A stretch of 64,000 nucleotides of DNA, taken from an uncultured Lachnospiraceae bacterium. Lineage in GTDB: Bacteria; Bacillota; Clostridia; Lachnospirales; Lachnospiraceae. The notes beneath the pieces were generated by a model. That model saw only the letters and a program-made list of their open reading frames with translations, was not told where the DNA came from and did not search any database. A program made the position numbers and the translations under genes. Positions 1 through 7,996 of the stretch are shown in pieces. The DNA lies in NCBI GenBank assembly GCA_910587635.1, contig CAJUNB010000031.1, forward strand, positions 1-64,000. Reading direction: 5' to 3'. Numbering within the stretch: the first letter of the stretch is position 1; every line of letters begins with the position of its first letter.

Positions 1-5
1 AGAGA

Positions 6-113
6 GTCGGAAAGAAGTCAATTTTTGTCCCTGCGAGGCGCTTGATTGACGCGTACTGGACGTACGCGGAAGGAAAGCAACGAAACAGGGGCAAAAATTG
101 GCTCTTCTCCGAC
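6..113. repeat. Imperfect ~108 bp palindromic repeat
   Basis: The two arms (about 6-56 and 62-113) are inverted copies. The outer parts match best: GTCGG at 6-10 pairs with CCGAC at 109-113, and an AATTTTTG block pairs with CAAAAATT. The innermost arms CGCGTAC (50-56) and GTACGCG (62-68) are perfect around a 5-base loop. The element abuts the decayed methyltransferase frame, where recognisable coding similarity stops. It looks like a hairpin-forming or MITE-like dispersed repeat; no transposase is visible. Confidence 0.6.
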
Positions 114-145
114 CGTGTGTCCCTTTGTCCACTGAGGGTACGCAA

Positions 146-884
146 ACACGATATAAAAGTCGTTCCCGAGCCTACAAAAGGGTCAAATACAATACTGTCA
201 TGATCGGAAAATCCCAAAACCAGCCTGTCAATCAAATCCGTAGGAAACTGGCATGGATGCGGGGTTCGTTCCTTGGCAGAACGTTGGTATCCTGTGGTCA
301 CTTTCGCTATTTCCCATACATCGGACGGATTTTTCCCCAGTGTATTGACACGCAGCCTGCCATTTTTTTGGAATTGGGATATTTTACATTTTTATCCCGT
401 ATGGCATCCAAATGAAATGTATATTCCTTTGGATTTTTCACATACCACAATATTTTTTCATTCCGCGGGCTCAAATAGTTTTTACAGGCAACTCCAGCCG
501 AATAATTCCATACAATTTCCTGATTCAGGTAAAGAGGTATTTTATCCCACAATAAATAAGGAATGGGAACTGCACGCCCATGATTTTCCACGGGAACATA
601 CCCCAGGTTCAGCAACAGAGCGCCATTAGAAGACAGGAGTTTGCACGCGTCTGAAATCCACTGGACCGACCAGACTATATAATCCTGTAGGGATTTTACC
701 CTTCATATTCCTTGCCTATGTTGTAGGGCGGACTTGTAATAATTGTATCAAATAACGAACCTTGTATTTCCTTTTGCATTGCAAGTGTATCGCCGCAAAA
801 TAAAATACATTCTTCTGTTTCATAATAAGGAACGCCCAAAACAGAAATCAAATACTGTCTGACCTCCGAAAAACGATGATACAT
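146..884 (-). pseudogene. Decayed beta-class DNA methyltransferase
   Basis: A site-specific N4-cytosine or N6-adenine DNA methyltransferase remnant. The start at 884 has AGGAGG about 10 bases upstream. Motif IV (TSPPYN) is near the N-terminus, but the frame stops just after it at about 696. Similarity resumes in another frame (LQDYIVWS, then the segment beginning LLNLGYVP near 615). It shifts again at a seven-A run near 380 and continues through TGYQRSAKERTPHPCQFP to motif I, FDPFVGSGTT. The order motif IV then motif I fits the beta class. After GSGTTFISC the frame runs into the palindromic repeat and resembles nothing. Two frameshifts and a replaced C-terminus argue for an inactive gene, assuming the assembly is correct. 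No restriction endonuclease partner is visible. Confidence 0.72.
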
Positions 885-916
885 GAAACAATGGCCTCCT
901 ATATTTCACAATCTTA

Positions 917-1816
917 CTATTTCTTATAACTCTTTTTACATACAGGCACGTTGCTTCCCGTATTCCAACGCATTCCCAACGCCATATACTCGCTGTCAGA
1001 AATCAGGTAGGTTATATAAGCGCCATTGCTGTCATCACAGAACACATCCACGATATACCACTCTCCGTTAATCAGCACTGTATTCCACATATAATCCTTT
1101 AAAGAAGAACTGTTATTGGCGGCAATTGCATAACTGCCCACTCCCATGGCATCACAGAGCGCCTTCATTGCCCTGGCATAGCCTTTTGCATTTGCCTCAT
1201 GATAGACAAGAGCTCCCCAGGCATTATCACGGTGATTTCTATTGCCGCTTCCCGCAGGAACACACGTCTGCATCAGATAATCATGGGCAGTCCGTACTTT
1301 ATTGATATCACTCATGGACGCTACATTGTTCTGAATCAAAAAACTGGACACTGCCGTCTGCACCTGGGAAATTTCCGCGGAATTCAGATCCGGCCCATAT
1401 ATGCTGCCCACGTCGTAACTGCCCCTGTTGCCACTGGCTGCAGCACCGGAATTGGCAATGTCATTGGGAATCGCCACATCGTCTTCGGTAGTGATTCTCT
1501 GTATGGACGTGGAAGACTCCGTCAACAGTTTATCCAGATCGATCTTCTTCCCCGCATTCAGAGCACTGAGCAGCTCCTGGACTGCCGGTCTGTCATCATC
1601 AAAAAAAGTATAGCTATAAGTCCCGTCTGCCTGTCTCGTCACAAGCACTTCTCCGTAAATATTGGAATATATCACACCTCCGGAAGCTGCGTCTGCCGGC
1701 GGCGGCGTATTGTCAGAGCCCCCGGCTGCCATCACTGTCATGGATGATGCCAAAAGCGCCCCTGCACACAACGCTGCCATCCCTTTGCGAAATCCGTATC
1801 TTTTTACTTTTATCAT
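917..1816 (-). CDS. Secreted transglutaminase-like protein, probably non-catalytic
   Basis: A 299-residue exported protein. Residues 1-31 are a signal peptide (basic start, hydrophobic stretch, AxA-type end). Residues 32-170 are Ser/Ala/Gly/Asp-rich without a recognised fold. Residues 175-265 resemble the bacterial transglutaminase-like (papain-fold) core: an NAWGALVY strand, then KGYARAMKALCDAMGV, then YMWNTVLINGEWYIVDVF. In active members the second motif contains a Cys before the GYA and the third begins with His. Here these positions are Ala210 and Tyr242; only Asp257 is kept. The fold assignment is from motifs; the loss of catalysis is inference. It may be a wall- or protein-binding pseudoenzyme. 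It stands alone between the methyltransferase remnant and an acyltransferase. Confidence 0.7.
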   Translation of the reverse strand: MIKVKRYGFRKGMAALCAGALLASSMTVMAAGGSDNTPPPADAASGGVIYSNIYGEVLVTRQADGTYSYTFFDDDRPAVQELLSALNAGKKIDLDKLLTESSTSIQRITTEDDVAIPNDIANSGAAASGNRGSYDVGSIYGPDLNSAEISQVQTAVSSFLIQNNVASMSDINKVRTAHDYLMQTCVPAGSGNRNHRDNAWGALVYHEANAKGYARAMKALCDAMGVGSYAIAANNSSSLKDYMWNTVLINGEWYIVDVFCDDSNGAYITYLISDSEYMALGMRWNTGSNVPVCKKSYKK

Positions 1817-1908
1817 AATTGATTCCCCTTTCCGTCTTTCTATATCAAGTATCTTTTCACAAACAAAACCGCTGCTTCGGCTTTTCTATTCAAACCATCA
1901 CTTTTCAT

Positions 1909-2985
1909 CTACTTTACCGGCCTTTTCTTACCGATCAAAAAATAAAGATAATGATTATAAACAAAAACAATACCTGCTTCCATTACCGTAATCAGAACCG
2001 CCATCGTAACAAACAGTACCAGTTCCTTTGCCCGGGTTACATACCGATTGAGCCAATAAGAAAACTGAATGGTATGGAGCATCACTTTAAATTCCATATG
2101 TGTTGCCATAATAACAAGGGAATTGACGCCAAAAAATAAAAGAAGCCTGGAACAAAACATATTTTTACAAATCAGTATTACCCCGAAAGAACCGAGACAG
2201 GCGTTTCCCATATAGAGCAGAAAATGATCAAATACCATATAGTTCAAATCTACAGAACCATTTTGAAAGCAAAGTATTCCACAGGCAACCAGCATGACGG
2301 CTCCAACCAGAAACCCCGGTATGGATTTCTTTTCTCCTGTCCCGATCACATGGGCTGCCCAGTAACCTATCAGCAGCAGCGTACAGGACAAAAGACTCCG
2401 GGCCATTGTCTGCAATACTGCTCCCAGCGCCATCATTCCCAGACTTCCTTCCCATACCTCCTGGCCAAACACCGGAGAAAGAAACAGCATCAGAAATCCG
2501 GTCACTGCAAACAGCCCTGTCAGGCAAACATCATCCAACCGCTTTCTGCACCATAAAAACAGGATTTCCCCAAAGAACAGAGTTGGCAGAAACCAGAGCA
2601 CTGATACACCACGAAATGTTATACTATAGATAAAAAACTTCCACAAATCTGAAAATGCCAGCAATTCGGGATGGAGTATACAGGTACAGACATTGATAAC
2701 AAAATAGATCAGACTGAATGTAAGATAGGGAATCAACAGCGCCTTTGCCTTACGGCAGACAATCAGTCCGTACTCCCGCTCTTCCTCTTTCGTAATCCAA
2801 AGTAAAATTCCGGAAATAATAAAGAACAACGGCATATGAAAAGAAGCGATAAACTGATAGACACCGGAAAACCAGCTTTTATTGTCAATAGACTGAAGAG
2901 AACCTATCAGATGTCCTGCTATCATCAGTACAATGCCGACCCCTTTTGCCATATCCAGATAAACAATACGTTTTTGTGCATTCAT
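1909..2985 (-). CDS. Acyltransferase family 3 membrane protein
   Basis: A 358-residue polytopic membrane protein of the acyltransferase-3 (OatA/NodX-like) family, which transfers acyl groups to sugars of the wall or of surface glycans. The N-terminus carries the family signature: RIVYLDMAKGVGIVLMIAGH, with the conserved His, then SFHMPLFFIISG. About ten hydrophobic segments follow. There is no extracellular SGNH domain, so it is the membrane module only. I chose the ATG at 2985 because it has an AGGAAT ribosome site and opens directly on the family's usual N-terminus; an in-frame upstream extension to 3162 looks spurious. The acceptor cannot be told from the sequence. Confidence 0.85.
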   Translation of the reverse strand: MNAQKRIVYLDMAKGVGIVLMIAGHLIGSLQSIDNKSWFSGVYQFIASFHMPLFFIISGILLWITKEEEREYGLIVCRKAKALLIPYLTFSLIYFVINVCTCILHPELLAFSDLWKFFIYSITFRGVSVLWFLPTLFFGEILFLWCRKRLDDVCLTGLFAVTGFLMLFLSPVFGQEVWEGSLGMMALGAVLQTMARSLLSCTLLLIGYWAAHVIGTGEKKSIPGFLVGAVMLVACGILCFQNGSVDLNYMVFDHFLLYMGNACLGSFGVILICKNMFCSRLLLFFGVNSLVIMATHMEFKVMLHTIQFSYWLNRYVTRAKELVLFVTMAVLITVMEAGIVFVYNHYLYFLIGKKRPVK

Positions 2986-3143
2986 AAGGATTCCTTTTTG
3001 TATCTGGCATTTGCCAATACGATCTGATACAGATAGTATTATATTACTATATCTGGGGTAGTTTTTCAACTGAAACGGAAGAACAGAAGCGCGCTGCACA
3101 TCTATATTTTCTTTTATAGAAAATGCGAAGCAATTTCCTATAG

Positions 3144-3170
3144 AAAAAAGGCACTTCCCCATGAAGTGCC
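3144..3170 (-). terminator. Terminator after sigG
   Basis: A perfect 8-bp stem GGCACTTC/GAAGTGCC (3150-3157 and 3163-3170) with a 5-base loop. On the minus strand it is followed by six T residues. It lies about 75 bases after the sigG stop and closes the spoIIGA-sigE-sigG cluster. Confidence 0.85.
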
Positions 3171-3246
3171 CTTTTCCCGCTCTTTTTCTGATATAGTCTC
3201 TTCTGCCATATCCTCTGCCTCTTTTTTCGTCCCATCCGGTCTGTCT

Positions 3247-4026
3247 CTACCCCGCCAGATAATTCCGCATCACCTTCAACGCATTTTTTTCCAGACGGGA
3301 TACCTGTGCCTGGGAAATACCGATGATCTCCGCTACCTCCATCTGTGTCTTCCCTTCAAAAAACCGGAGGGTAATAATCTCGTTTTCCCGGTCATTCAGC
3401 CGCAGCATGGCTTCCCGCAGCGACAGATGTTCCACCCACAGCTCTTCTTTATTTTTTTTATCACTGACCTGATCCATGACATAGAGTGTATCGCCGCCAT
3501 CCGTATAGACAGGTTCATACAGACTCATAGGATTTTGGATGGCGTCCAGGGCATAGACAATATCTTCTTTGGATACGCCGATCTCTTCTGCAATTTCCAT
3601 GATGGTCGGCTCTTTTAAGTTCTTTTTCGTCAAATTTTCTCTGGCATAGATCGCTTTGTATGCTGTGTCTTTCAGAGAACGACTCACCCGGATACTGTTG
3701 TTATCCCGAAGGAACCGGCGTATTTCTCCGATGATCATTGGTACCGCATAAGTGGAAAATTTCACATCCAATTCTGTATTAAAGTTGTCAATCGCCTTCA
3801 TCAGACCAATACAGCCGATCTGAAACAGGTCGTCAGGATTTTCATTACTGTTGGAGAATCGCTTTATGACACTCAAGACAAGACGCAGGTTCCCTTCTGT
3901 ATATTCGTTTCTGGCTTCCATATCGCCTTCTTTGATTCGTTCAAAAAGCTTCGTCTTCTGCTCATTGGAGAGAGAGGGAAGCTTTGCTGTATTGACTCCG
4001 CATATTTCCACTTTGTTAAGCGCCAT
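3247..4026 (-). CDS. sigG: Sporulation sigma factor SigG
   Basis: A 259-residue forespore-specific sigma factor that acts after engulfment. It opens with NKVEICGVNTAKLP, the SigG hallmark that also serves as an anti-sigma contact in Bacillus. Region 2 (NLRLVLSVIKRF, DDLFQIGCIGLMKAIDNF, KFSTYAVPMIIGEIRRFLRD) and region 4 (GKTQMEVAEIIGISQAQVSR) are complete. I chose the ATG at 4026 because it has a full AGGAGG site and matches the family N-terminus. It lies 125 bases after sigE, the same order as in Bacillus. A sequence resembling a forespore -10 (CATTTTA) lies in the gap but is too weak to call. Confidence 0.95.
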   Translation of the reverse strand: MALNKVEICGVNTAKLPSLSNEQKTKLFERIKEGDMEARNEYTEGNLRLVLSVIKRFSNSNENPDDLFQIGCIGLMKAIDNFNTELDVKFSTYAVPMIIGEIRRFLRDNNSIRVSRSLKDTAYKAIYARENLTKKNLKEPTIMEIAEEIGVSKEDIVYALDAIQNPMSLYEPVYTDGGDTLYVMDQVSDKKNKEELWVEHLSLREAMLRLNDRENEIITLRFFEGKTQMEVAEIIGISQAQVSRLEKNALKVMRNYLAG

Positions 4027-4151
4027 AGCAAGATTCCTCCTGATTTTTTTCTCTACTAAAATGATTCTCACTATGGCAATTTACTATGCGTCGCTTTCTG
4101 AAATTTTCAAAAGAATCTTTCGCCCAATACCCCTCCAATCAGACAAGATTT

Positions 4152-4892
4152 TTATCCTTCTTTCACCATCTCCCGTTTCAGCCTTTTTATGATCTTTTTC
4201 TCCAGTCTGGATATATAGGACTGAGAAATCCCCAAAAGGGAGGCCACTTCTTTCTGCGTCATCTCCTCTCCGTCCACCGTGTTGAGCCCAAACCGAAGAC
4301 TGATAATGGTTCTTTCCCGTTCAGATAATTTACTCACTGCCTTAAATAAAAGCTTCCGTTCCACTTCATTTTCGATATCCCGGTAAATAACATCCTCATC
4401 TGTCCCAAGAATATCTGACAAAAGCAACTCATTTCCATCCCAGTCTACATTCAACGGCTCATCGATGGATACCTCCACTTTTGCCTTGTTATTTTTACGC
4501 AGGTACATCAGTATCTCATTTTCAATACATCGGGAAGCGTAGGTTGCCAGCTTAATATTTTTCCCGGGATTAAAAGTATTGATCGATTTAATCAATCCAA
4601 TTGTCCCAATGGAAATCAAATCTTCCACACCCACTCCCGTATTGTCAAACTTTTTCGCTATGTACACCACCAGACGCAGATTGTGCTCAATCAGTGTGGC
4701 TTTGGCTTCCTGTTCGCTGTCTGTTCCCAGTCCGCTTATGACTTCTTCTTCCTCCAATGCCTCAAGGGGCGGCGGAAGCACTTCTGCCCCTCCGATATAA
4801 TGAACGTCGCCTTCCTTATGAAGCAGGAAACCAGGCTCCCTTCTGATCATTCGAAATTGTATTTTTCCCGGTATCGCCACCTTAAAAATCAT
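4152..4892 (-). CDS. sigE: Sporulation sigma factor SigE (pro-sigma-E)
   Basis: A 246-residue mother-cell sigma factor made as an inactive precursor. Residues 1 to about 30 are hydrophobic and basic (MIFKVAIPGKIQFRMI), as expected for the membrane-targeting pro-sequence cut by SpoIIGA. Region 2 (NLRLVVYIAKKF, EDLISIGTIGLIKSINTF, KLATYASRCIENEILMYLR) and region 4 (MTQKEVASLLGISQSYISRLEKK) are intact. The ATG at 4892 has AGGAGG seven bases upstream and overlaps the spoIIGA stop by four bases, so the protease and its substrate are translationally coupled. Confidence 0.95.
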   Translation of the reverse strand: MIFKVAIPGKIQFRMIRREPGFLLHKEGDVHYIGGAEVLPPPLEALEEEEVISGLGTDSEQEAKATLIEHNLRLVVYIAKKFDNTGVGVEDLISIGTIGLIKSINTFNPGKNIKLATYASRCIENEILMYLRKNNKAKVEVSIDEPLNVDWDGNELLLSDILGTDEDVIYRDIENEVERKLLFKAVSKLSERERTIISLRFGLNTVDGEEMTQKEVASLLGISQSYISRLEKKIIKRLKREMVKEG

Positions 4893-5707
4893 ATTCTTTC
4901 CTCCTGCCATTTAATTAATGTTGGATGCAATATCATTTGATACGCCGACTTCGTTGACAACTTCCCGTCAAACGATCCAACCATCGGCTTCTCTATTCTT
5001 ATTTTTTCATTTTCTTCGTAGACAATCAGTTCCGTAATTTCATACCCCTCTATGATCCCATGAGAAGTCCCAATACTGTGAAAGGGGATCGCCCGGAATA
5101 TTTCCGGTTTCCCGCCTGCAAAAACCGCCTCCAACACCTTCTTTTCCACAATGGATACCGGCTTCCCGCTGACAGGTTCATATAAACTGTTACCGGTATC
5201 CGCAAGAGCCTTTAAAACAAATGTTTTGTCCCGCCATACAAGCTTTACCGGAAAAAGGCAGCTTCCTTTTTGTTTCTGTTTTTCATAAACAGTACAGACA
5301 ATCGCATATATAATGATGCCAGTCATGCATATACCCAGAATTCCTATCCTGTATGTTCGAAAAAAAGGAATATGTACGGATAAAAACTCCAGCACACCAC
5401 CCAATAAAAAAGCAAATCCATACAAATATACAGCAGCCCGGCAGACAGACTTGAAATGCATCCCCGGAAAGCTGATTTTAATCATACATATACTGATCAC
5501 TCCATATCCCGCGAACAGTTTCATCCAGACAGGTATCATAGGCATGACCGTTATCATACATGTCATTCCCGCTCCAAAGGCCCCGCCTATAAGCAGCCTC
5601 GCATGTGTGGCAGTACATTTCAGAATTTTTCTGATAAGAAACAACAGCAAGGTATCCATGAAAAAATTCAGCAGGAAGAATACATCAATATACAGTTCAT
5701 ATTTCAC
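4889..5707 (-). CDS. spoIIGA: Sigma-E processing peptidase SpoIIGA
   Basis: A 272-residue membrane aspartic protease that cleaves pro-sigma-E at the sporulation septum. The first about 140 residues hold five hydrophobic segments. The soluble C-terminal half has the catalytic motif ALADTGNSLYEP with Asp170-Thr-Gly, which acts as half of a dimeric aspartic protease. It ends inside the start of sigE, the only expected substrate. The promoter upstream has the unusual Spo0A-type architecture (separate entry). Confidence 0.92.
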   Translation of the reverse strand: MKYELYIDVFFLLNFFMDTLLLFLIRKILKCTATHARLLIGGAFGAGMTCMITVMPMIPVWMKLFAGYGVISICMIKISFPGMHFKSVCRAAVYLYGFAFLLGGVLEFLSVHIPFFRTYRIGILGICMTGIIIYAIVCTVYEKQKQKGSCLFPVKLVWRDKTFVLKALADTGNSLYEPVSGKPVSIVEKKVLEAVFAGGKPEIFRAIPFHSIGTSHGIIEGYEITELIVYEENEKIRIEKPMVGSFDGKLSTKSAYQMILHPTLIKWQEERI

Positions 5708-5737
5708 GACTCACCTCCCGCATGTTCCAATGGATAC

Positions 5738-5770
5738 ATTATAAAAAGAAAGAGGCAAATATTTTGTCAA
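5738..5770 (-). promoter_or_regulatory. spoIIG-type promoter with 21-bp spacer
   Basis: On the minus strand a consensus -35 TTGACA (5770-5765) and a consensus -10 TATAAT (5743-5738) are separated by 21 bp, four more than the normal 17. In Bacillus the spoIIG promoter also has near-consensus hexamers with a long (22-bp) spacer and needs Spo0A-P. Imperfect 0A-box-like TGTCAAAA and TGTCAGGAA sequences overlap the -35 and lie about 35 bp upstream (near 5799-5806). Spo0A control is inference. Confidence 0.65.
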
Positions 5771-5866
5771 AATTGTACCTGCAATCTGTAATATTTCCTG
5801 ACAAAAATCTACAAAAAAGAAACACGCCCATGCGATTCGGGTGTCAAAAGGTCTTGTTTTTAGAAT

Positions 5867-5898
5867 AAAAAAACCTGAAGGAAAATTTCCTTCAGGTT
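5867..5898 (-). terminator. Terminator after ftsZ
   Basis: A near-perfect palindrome: AACCTGAAGGAAA (5872-5884) pairs with TTTCCTTCAGGTT (5886-5898). Seven T residues follow on the minus strand. It ends the mraZ-to-ftsZ operon 28 bases after the ftsZ stop and separates it from the spoIIG promoter. Confidence 0.92.
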
Positions 5899-5926
5899 AT
5901 CATTCATTCTCAATTGCTTGTCCTAT

Positions 5927-7141
5927 TTATTTTTTCTGTAAGAAGCTTGGAATACTCAATGTTTTTTCTTCTACATTGCTCTTAATATCTGCGGGCTTTC
6001 TGATACCGGAGAGCTGCTGCACATTTACGCTCTGTACGGGCTGAGAAGGCACCGTCCCTATGTTTCGGTTTGGCACAGACTGCTGCTTCATTGGCACTGC
6101 ATGCTTCATCGGCATTGGCTGCTTCATCGGCTTTACCTGCTGTGCTTTGTAAGTCTGATAATTCCCCGCCGGTGTAATCCGCGGCGTTATATTTGCCTCC
6201 AGGCCAGTAGCAATTACAGTTATCGTACAACTGTCAGCTGCTGTCTCATCAAACATGGCACCAAATATAATATTGACTTCATCACCTGCCAAATTCTGCA
6301 CATAATCCGCCGCATCCGCCGCATCTGACAATGTAATGTCTCCGGATACGTTGATAATGACATGAGTCGCACCGGAAATCGTCGTTTCCAACAGCGGACT
6401 CTCTACAGCCATCTTCACCGCATCTCCTGCCTTATCCTCGCCCTTACCGGAACCAATACCGATATGAGCAATTCCTTTATCCTTCATGACAGTCTGAACA
6501 TCAGCAAAATCCAGATTGATAATTGCCGGCAAATTGATCAGGTCTGTAATCCCCTGTACCGCCTGCTGCAACACTTCATCCGCTTTCTTAAGGGCATCGG
6601 GCATCGTCGTCCTTCTGTCCACAATTTCAAGCAGCTTATCATTTGGGATCACAATGAGTGTATCCACGTTTTCTTTCAAACGCTCAATACCGCCTACGGC
6701 ATTGATCATCCGCGCCTTTGCCTCAAAACGAAAGGGCTTTGTCACAACACCTACTGTCAAAATACCCATTTCCTTAGAGACCTTGGCCACTACAGGAGCC
6801 GCTCCTGTACCAGTGCCCCCTCCCATACCGCATGTTACGAATACCATGTCAGCACCTCTCAGGGCATTTGTGATTTCATCTATATTTTCTTCTGCTGCTT
6901 TCTGTCCGATCTCCGGTTTTGCGCCGGCACCCAGACCCTTTGTCAGCTTCTCTCCGATCTGCAACAGTTTCGGAGCCTTACAAAGCTGCAACGCCTGCTT
7001 GTCCGTATTGATACCGATAAATTCCACACCATCAATACTTTCATCGATCATTCTATTTACAGCGTTATTACCTGCACCTCCAACGCCAACTACAATGATT
7101 TTGGCTGCAGATTCCGCCTCGTTCGTCTTTATTTCTAGCAA
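5927..7141 (-). CDS. ftsZ: Cell division GTPase FtsZ
   Basis: A 404-residue tubulin homologue that forms the division ring. The tubulin signature GGGTGTGAAPVVA, the N-terminal IIVVGVGGAGNNAVNRMI and the T7-loop NLDFADV region are intact. The linker from about residue 320 is rich in Gln, Met, Pro and Lys (QPMPMKHAVPMKQQ). The extreme C-terminus SIPSFLQKK is the peptide that binds FtsA, SepF or ZipA-type partners. I prefer a TTG start at 7141: it has a perfect AAGGAGG eight bases upstream and gives the N-terminus MLEIKTNEAES. The ATG at 7159 overlaps that ribosome site and would add six residues. It is the last gene of the division operon, and ftsA is absent next to it. Confidence 0.96.
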   Translation of the reverse strand: MLEIKTNEAESAAKIIVVGVGGAGNNAVNRMIDESIDGVEFIGINTDKQALQLCKAPKLLQIGEKLTKGLGAGAKPEIGQKAAEENIDEITNALRGADMVFVTCGMGGGTGTGAAPVVAKVSKEMGILTVGVVTKPFRFEAKARMINAVGGIERLKENVDTLIVIPNDKLLEIVDRRTTMPDALKKADEVLQQAVQGITDLINLPAIINLDFADVQTVMKDKGIAHIGIGSGKGEDKAGDAVKMAVESPLLETTISGATHVIINVSGDITLSDAADAADYVQNLAGDEVNIIFGAMFDETAADSCTITVIATGLEANITPRITPAGNYQTYKAQQVKPMKQPMPMKHAVPMKQQSVPNRNIGTVPSQPVQSVNVQQLSGIRKPADIKSNVEEKTLSIPSFLQKK

Positions 7142-7273
7142 AGGTATTTCCTCCTTCATGGCCCCTTATAAACTCTATGTAGTTTATAATACTATTTTTC
7201 AATAAATTAAGCAATTGTTTTTTTTGTTTCTGTATTACTTTTTCTTTCCGTTTTTTGCCAAATTCTCCGTTTT

Positions 7274-7996
7274 TCATTCAGAATCTATCTCAAAGGTAAT
7301 ATTCTGCATTTCCTCCGAATAGTTGTCCATCCGCAAAAGTCCCTTTTTCCCTGACAGCTCCGGAAGAATTGCCTTTAACTTCATAATCTTCTCTCCGATA
7401 TTGTCATTGGAGCCCAGACTGACTCTGGCCTCCCCAAAATACAGGGTTTTACGCATTGATTTATCAAAAAGTATCTTGTCCGCCTGAATTTCATATTTAT
7501 TTAAAAGCTGGGTAATATCCAGAATATCTTCGAAAATCTCAGGATTTTCTACCGGTAATTTTTCATGCATGACTACATAGCCAAAGGTAAGCCCCGATAC
7601 CTGGGGCACCCCTGGCGTCTGCAGTTCGGATGACTCCACGATAATGCCGTCTTTGTCAAAATACATATATCTTCCAAGATATTCAATATACCCTGCCATC
7701 GCTTTCTCATATACAGTAATTTTGATCGTATCCGGGGAAAGTATCTTTACATCCATCGTCTGTACAAAAGGAATATTATCTACACCTTTGTTTTTATATT
7801 TCAATGCCAGATACAGTGAATTATTACCCAGTGTCCCCGTCATGACCATATCCATAATTTCTTCATTATTATAATGTATGTTACCCTCCACATAGACAGT
7901 AGTCACCTTGTAATATCGAAGCGCTATGAACATCAGGCCTCCCAGCAGGGTACCCACGATACATCCGCCTAAAAGTATGCATATCCTTTTCTTCAT
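7274..7996 (-). CDS. ftsQ: Division protein FtsQ/DivIB
   Basis: A 240-residue bitopic membrane protein of the divisome, partner of FtsL and FtsB/DivIC. It has a short cytoplasmic tail, one transmembrane segment (about 5-27) and an extracellular POTRA domain starting VTTVYVEGNIHYNNEEIM. A beta domain follows (YLGRYMYFDKDGIIVE, VPQVSGL). Its ATG overlaps the murA stop by four bases. It is followed by ftsZ after about 130 bases. Confidence 0.88.
   Translation of the reverse strand: MKKRICILLGGCIVGTLLGGLMFIALRYYKVTTVYVEGNIHYNNEEIMDMVMTGTLGNNSLYLALKYKNKGVDNIPFVQTMDVKILSPDTIKITVYEKAMAGYIEYLGRYMYFDKDGIIVESSELQTPGVPQVSGLTFGYVVMHEKLPVENPEIFEDILDITQLLNKYEIQADKILFDKSMRKTLYFGEARVSLGSNDNIGEKIMKLKAILPELSGKKGLLRMDNYSEEMQNITFEIDSE

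Noticed and set aside
3047..3235. 62-codon basic frame after sigG
   Set aside because: It contains the sigG terminator hairpin and has no ribosome site.
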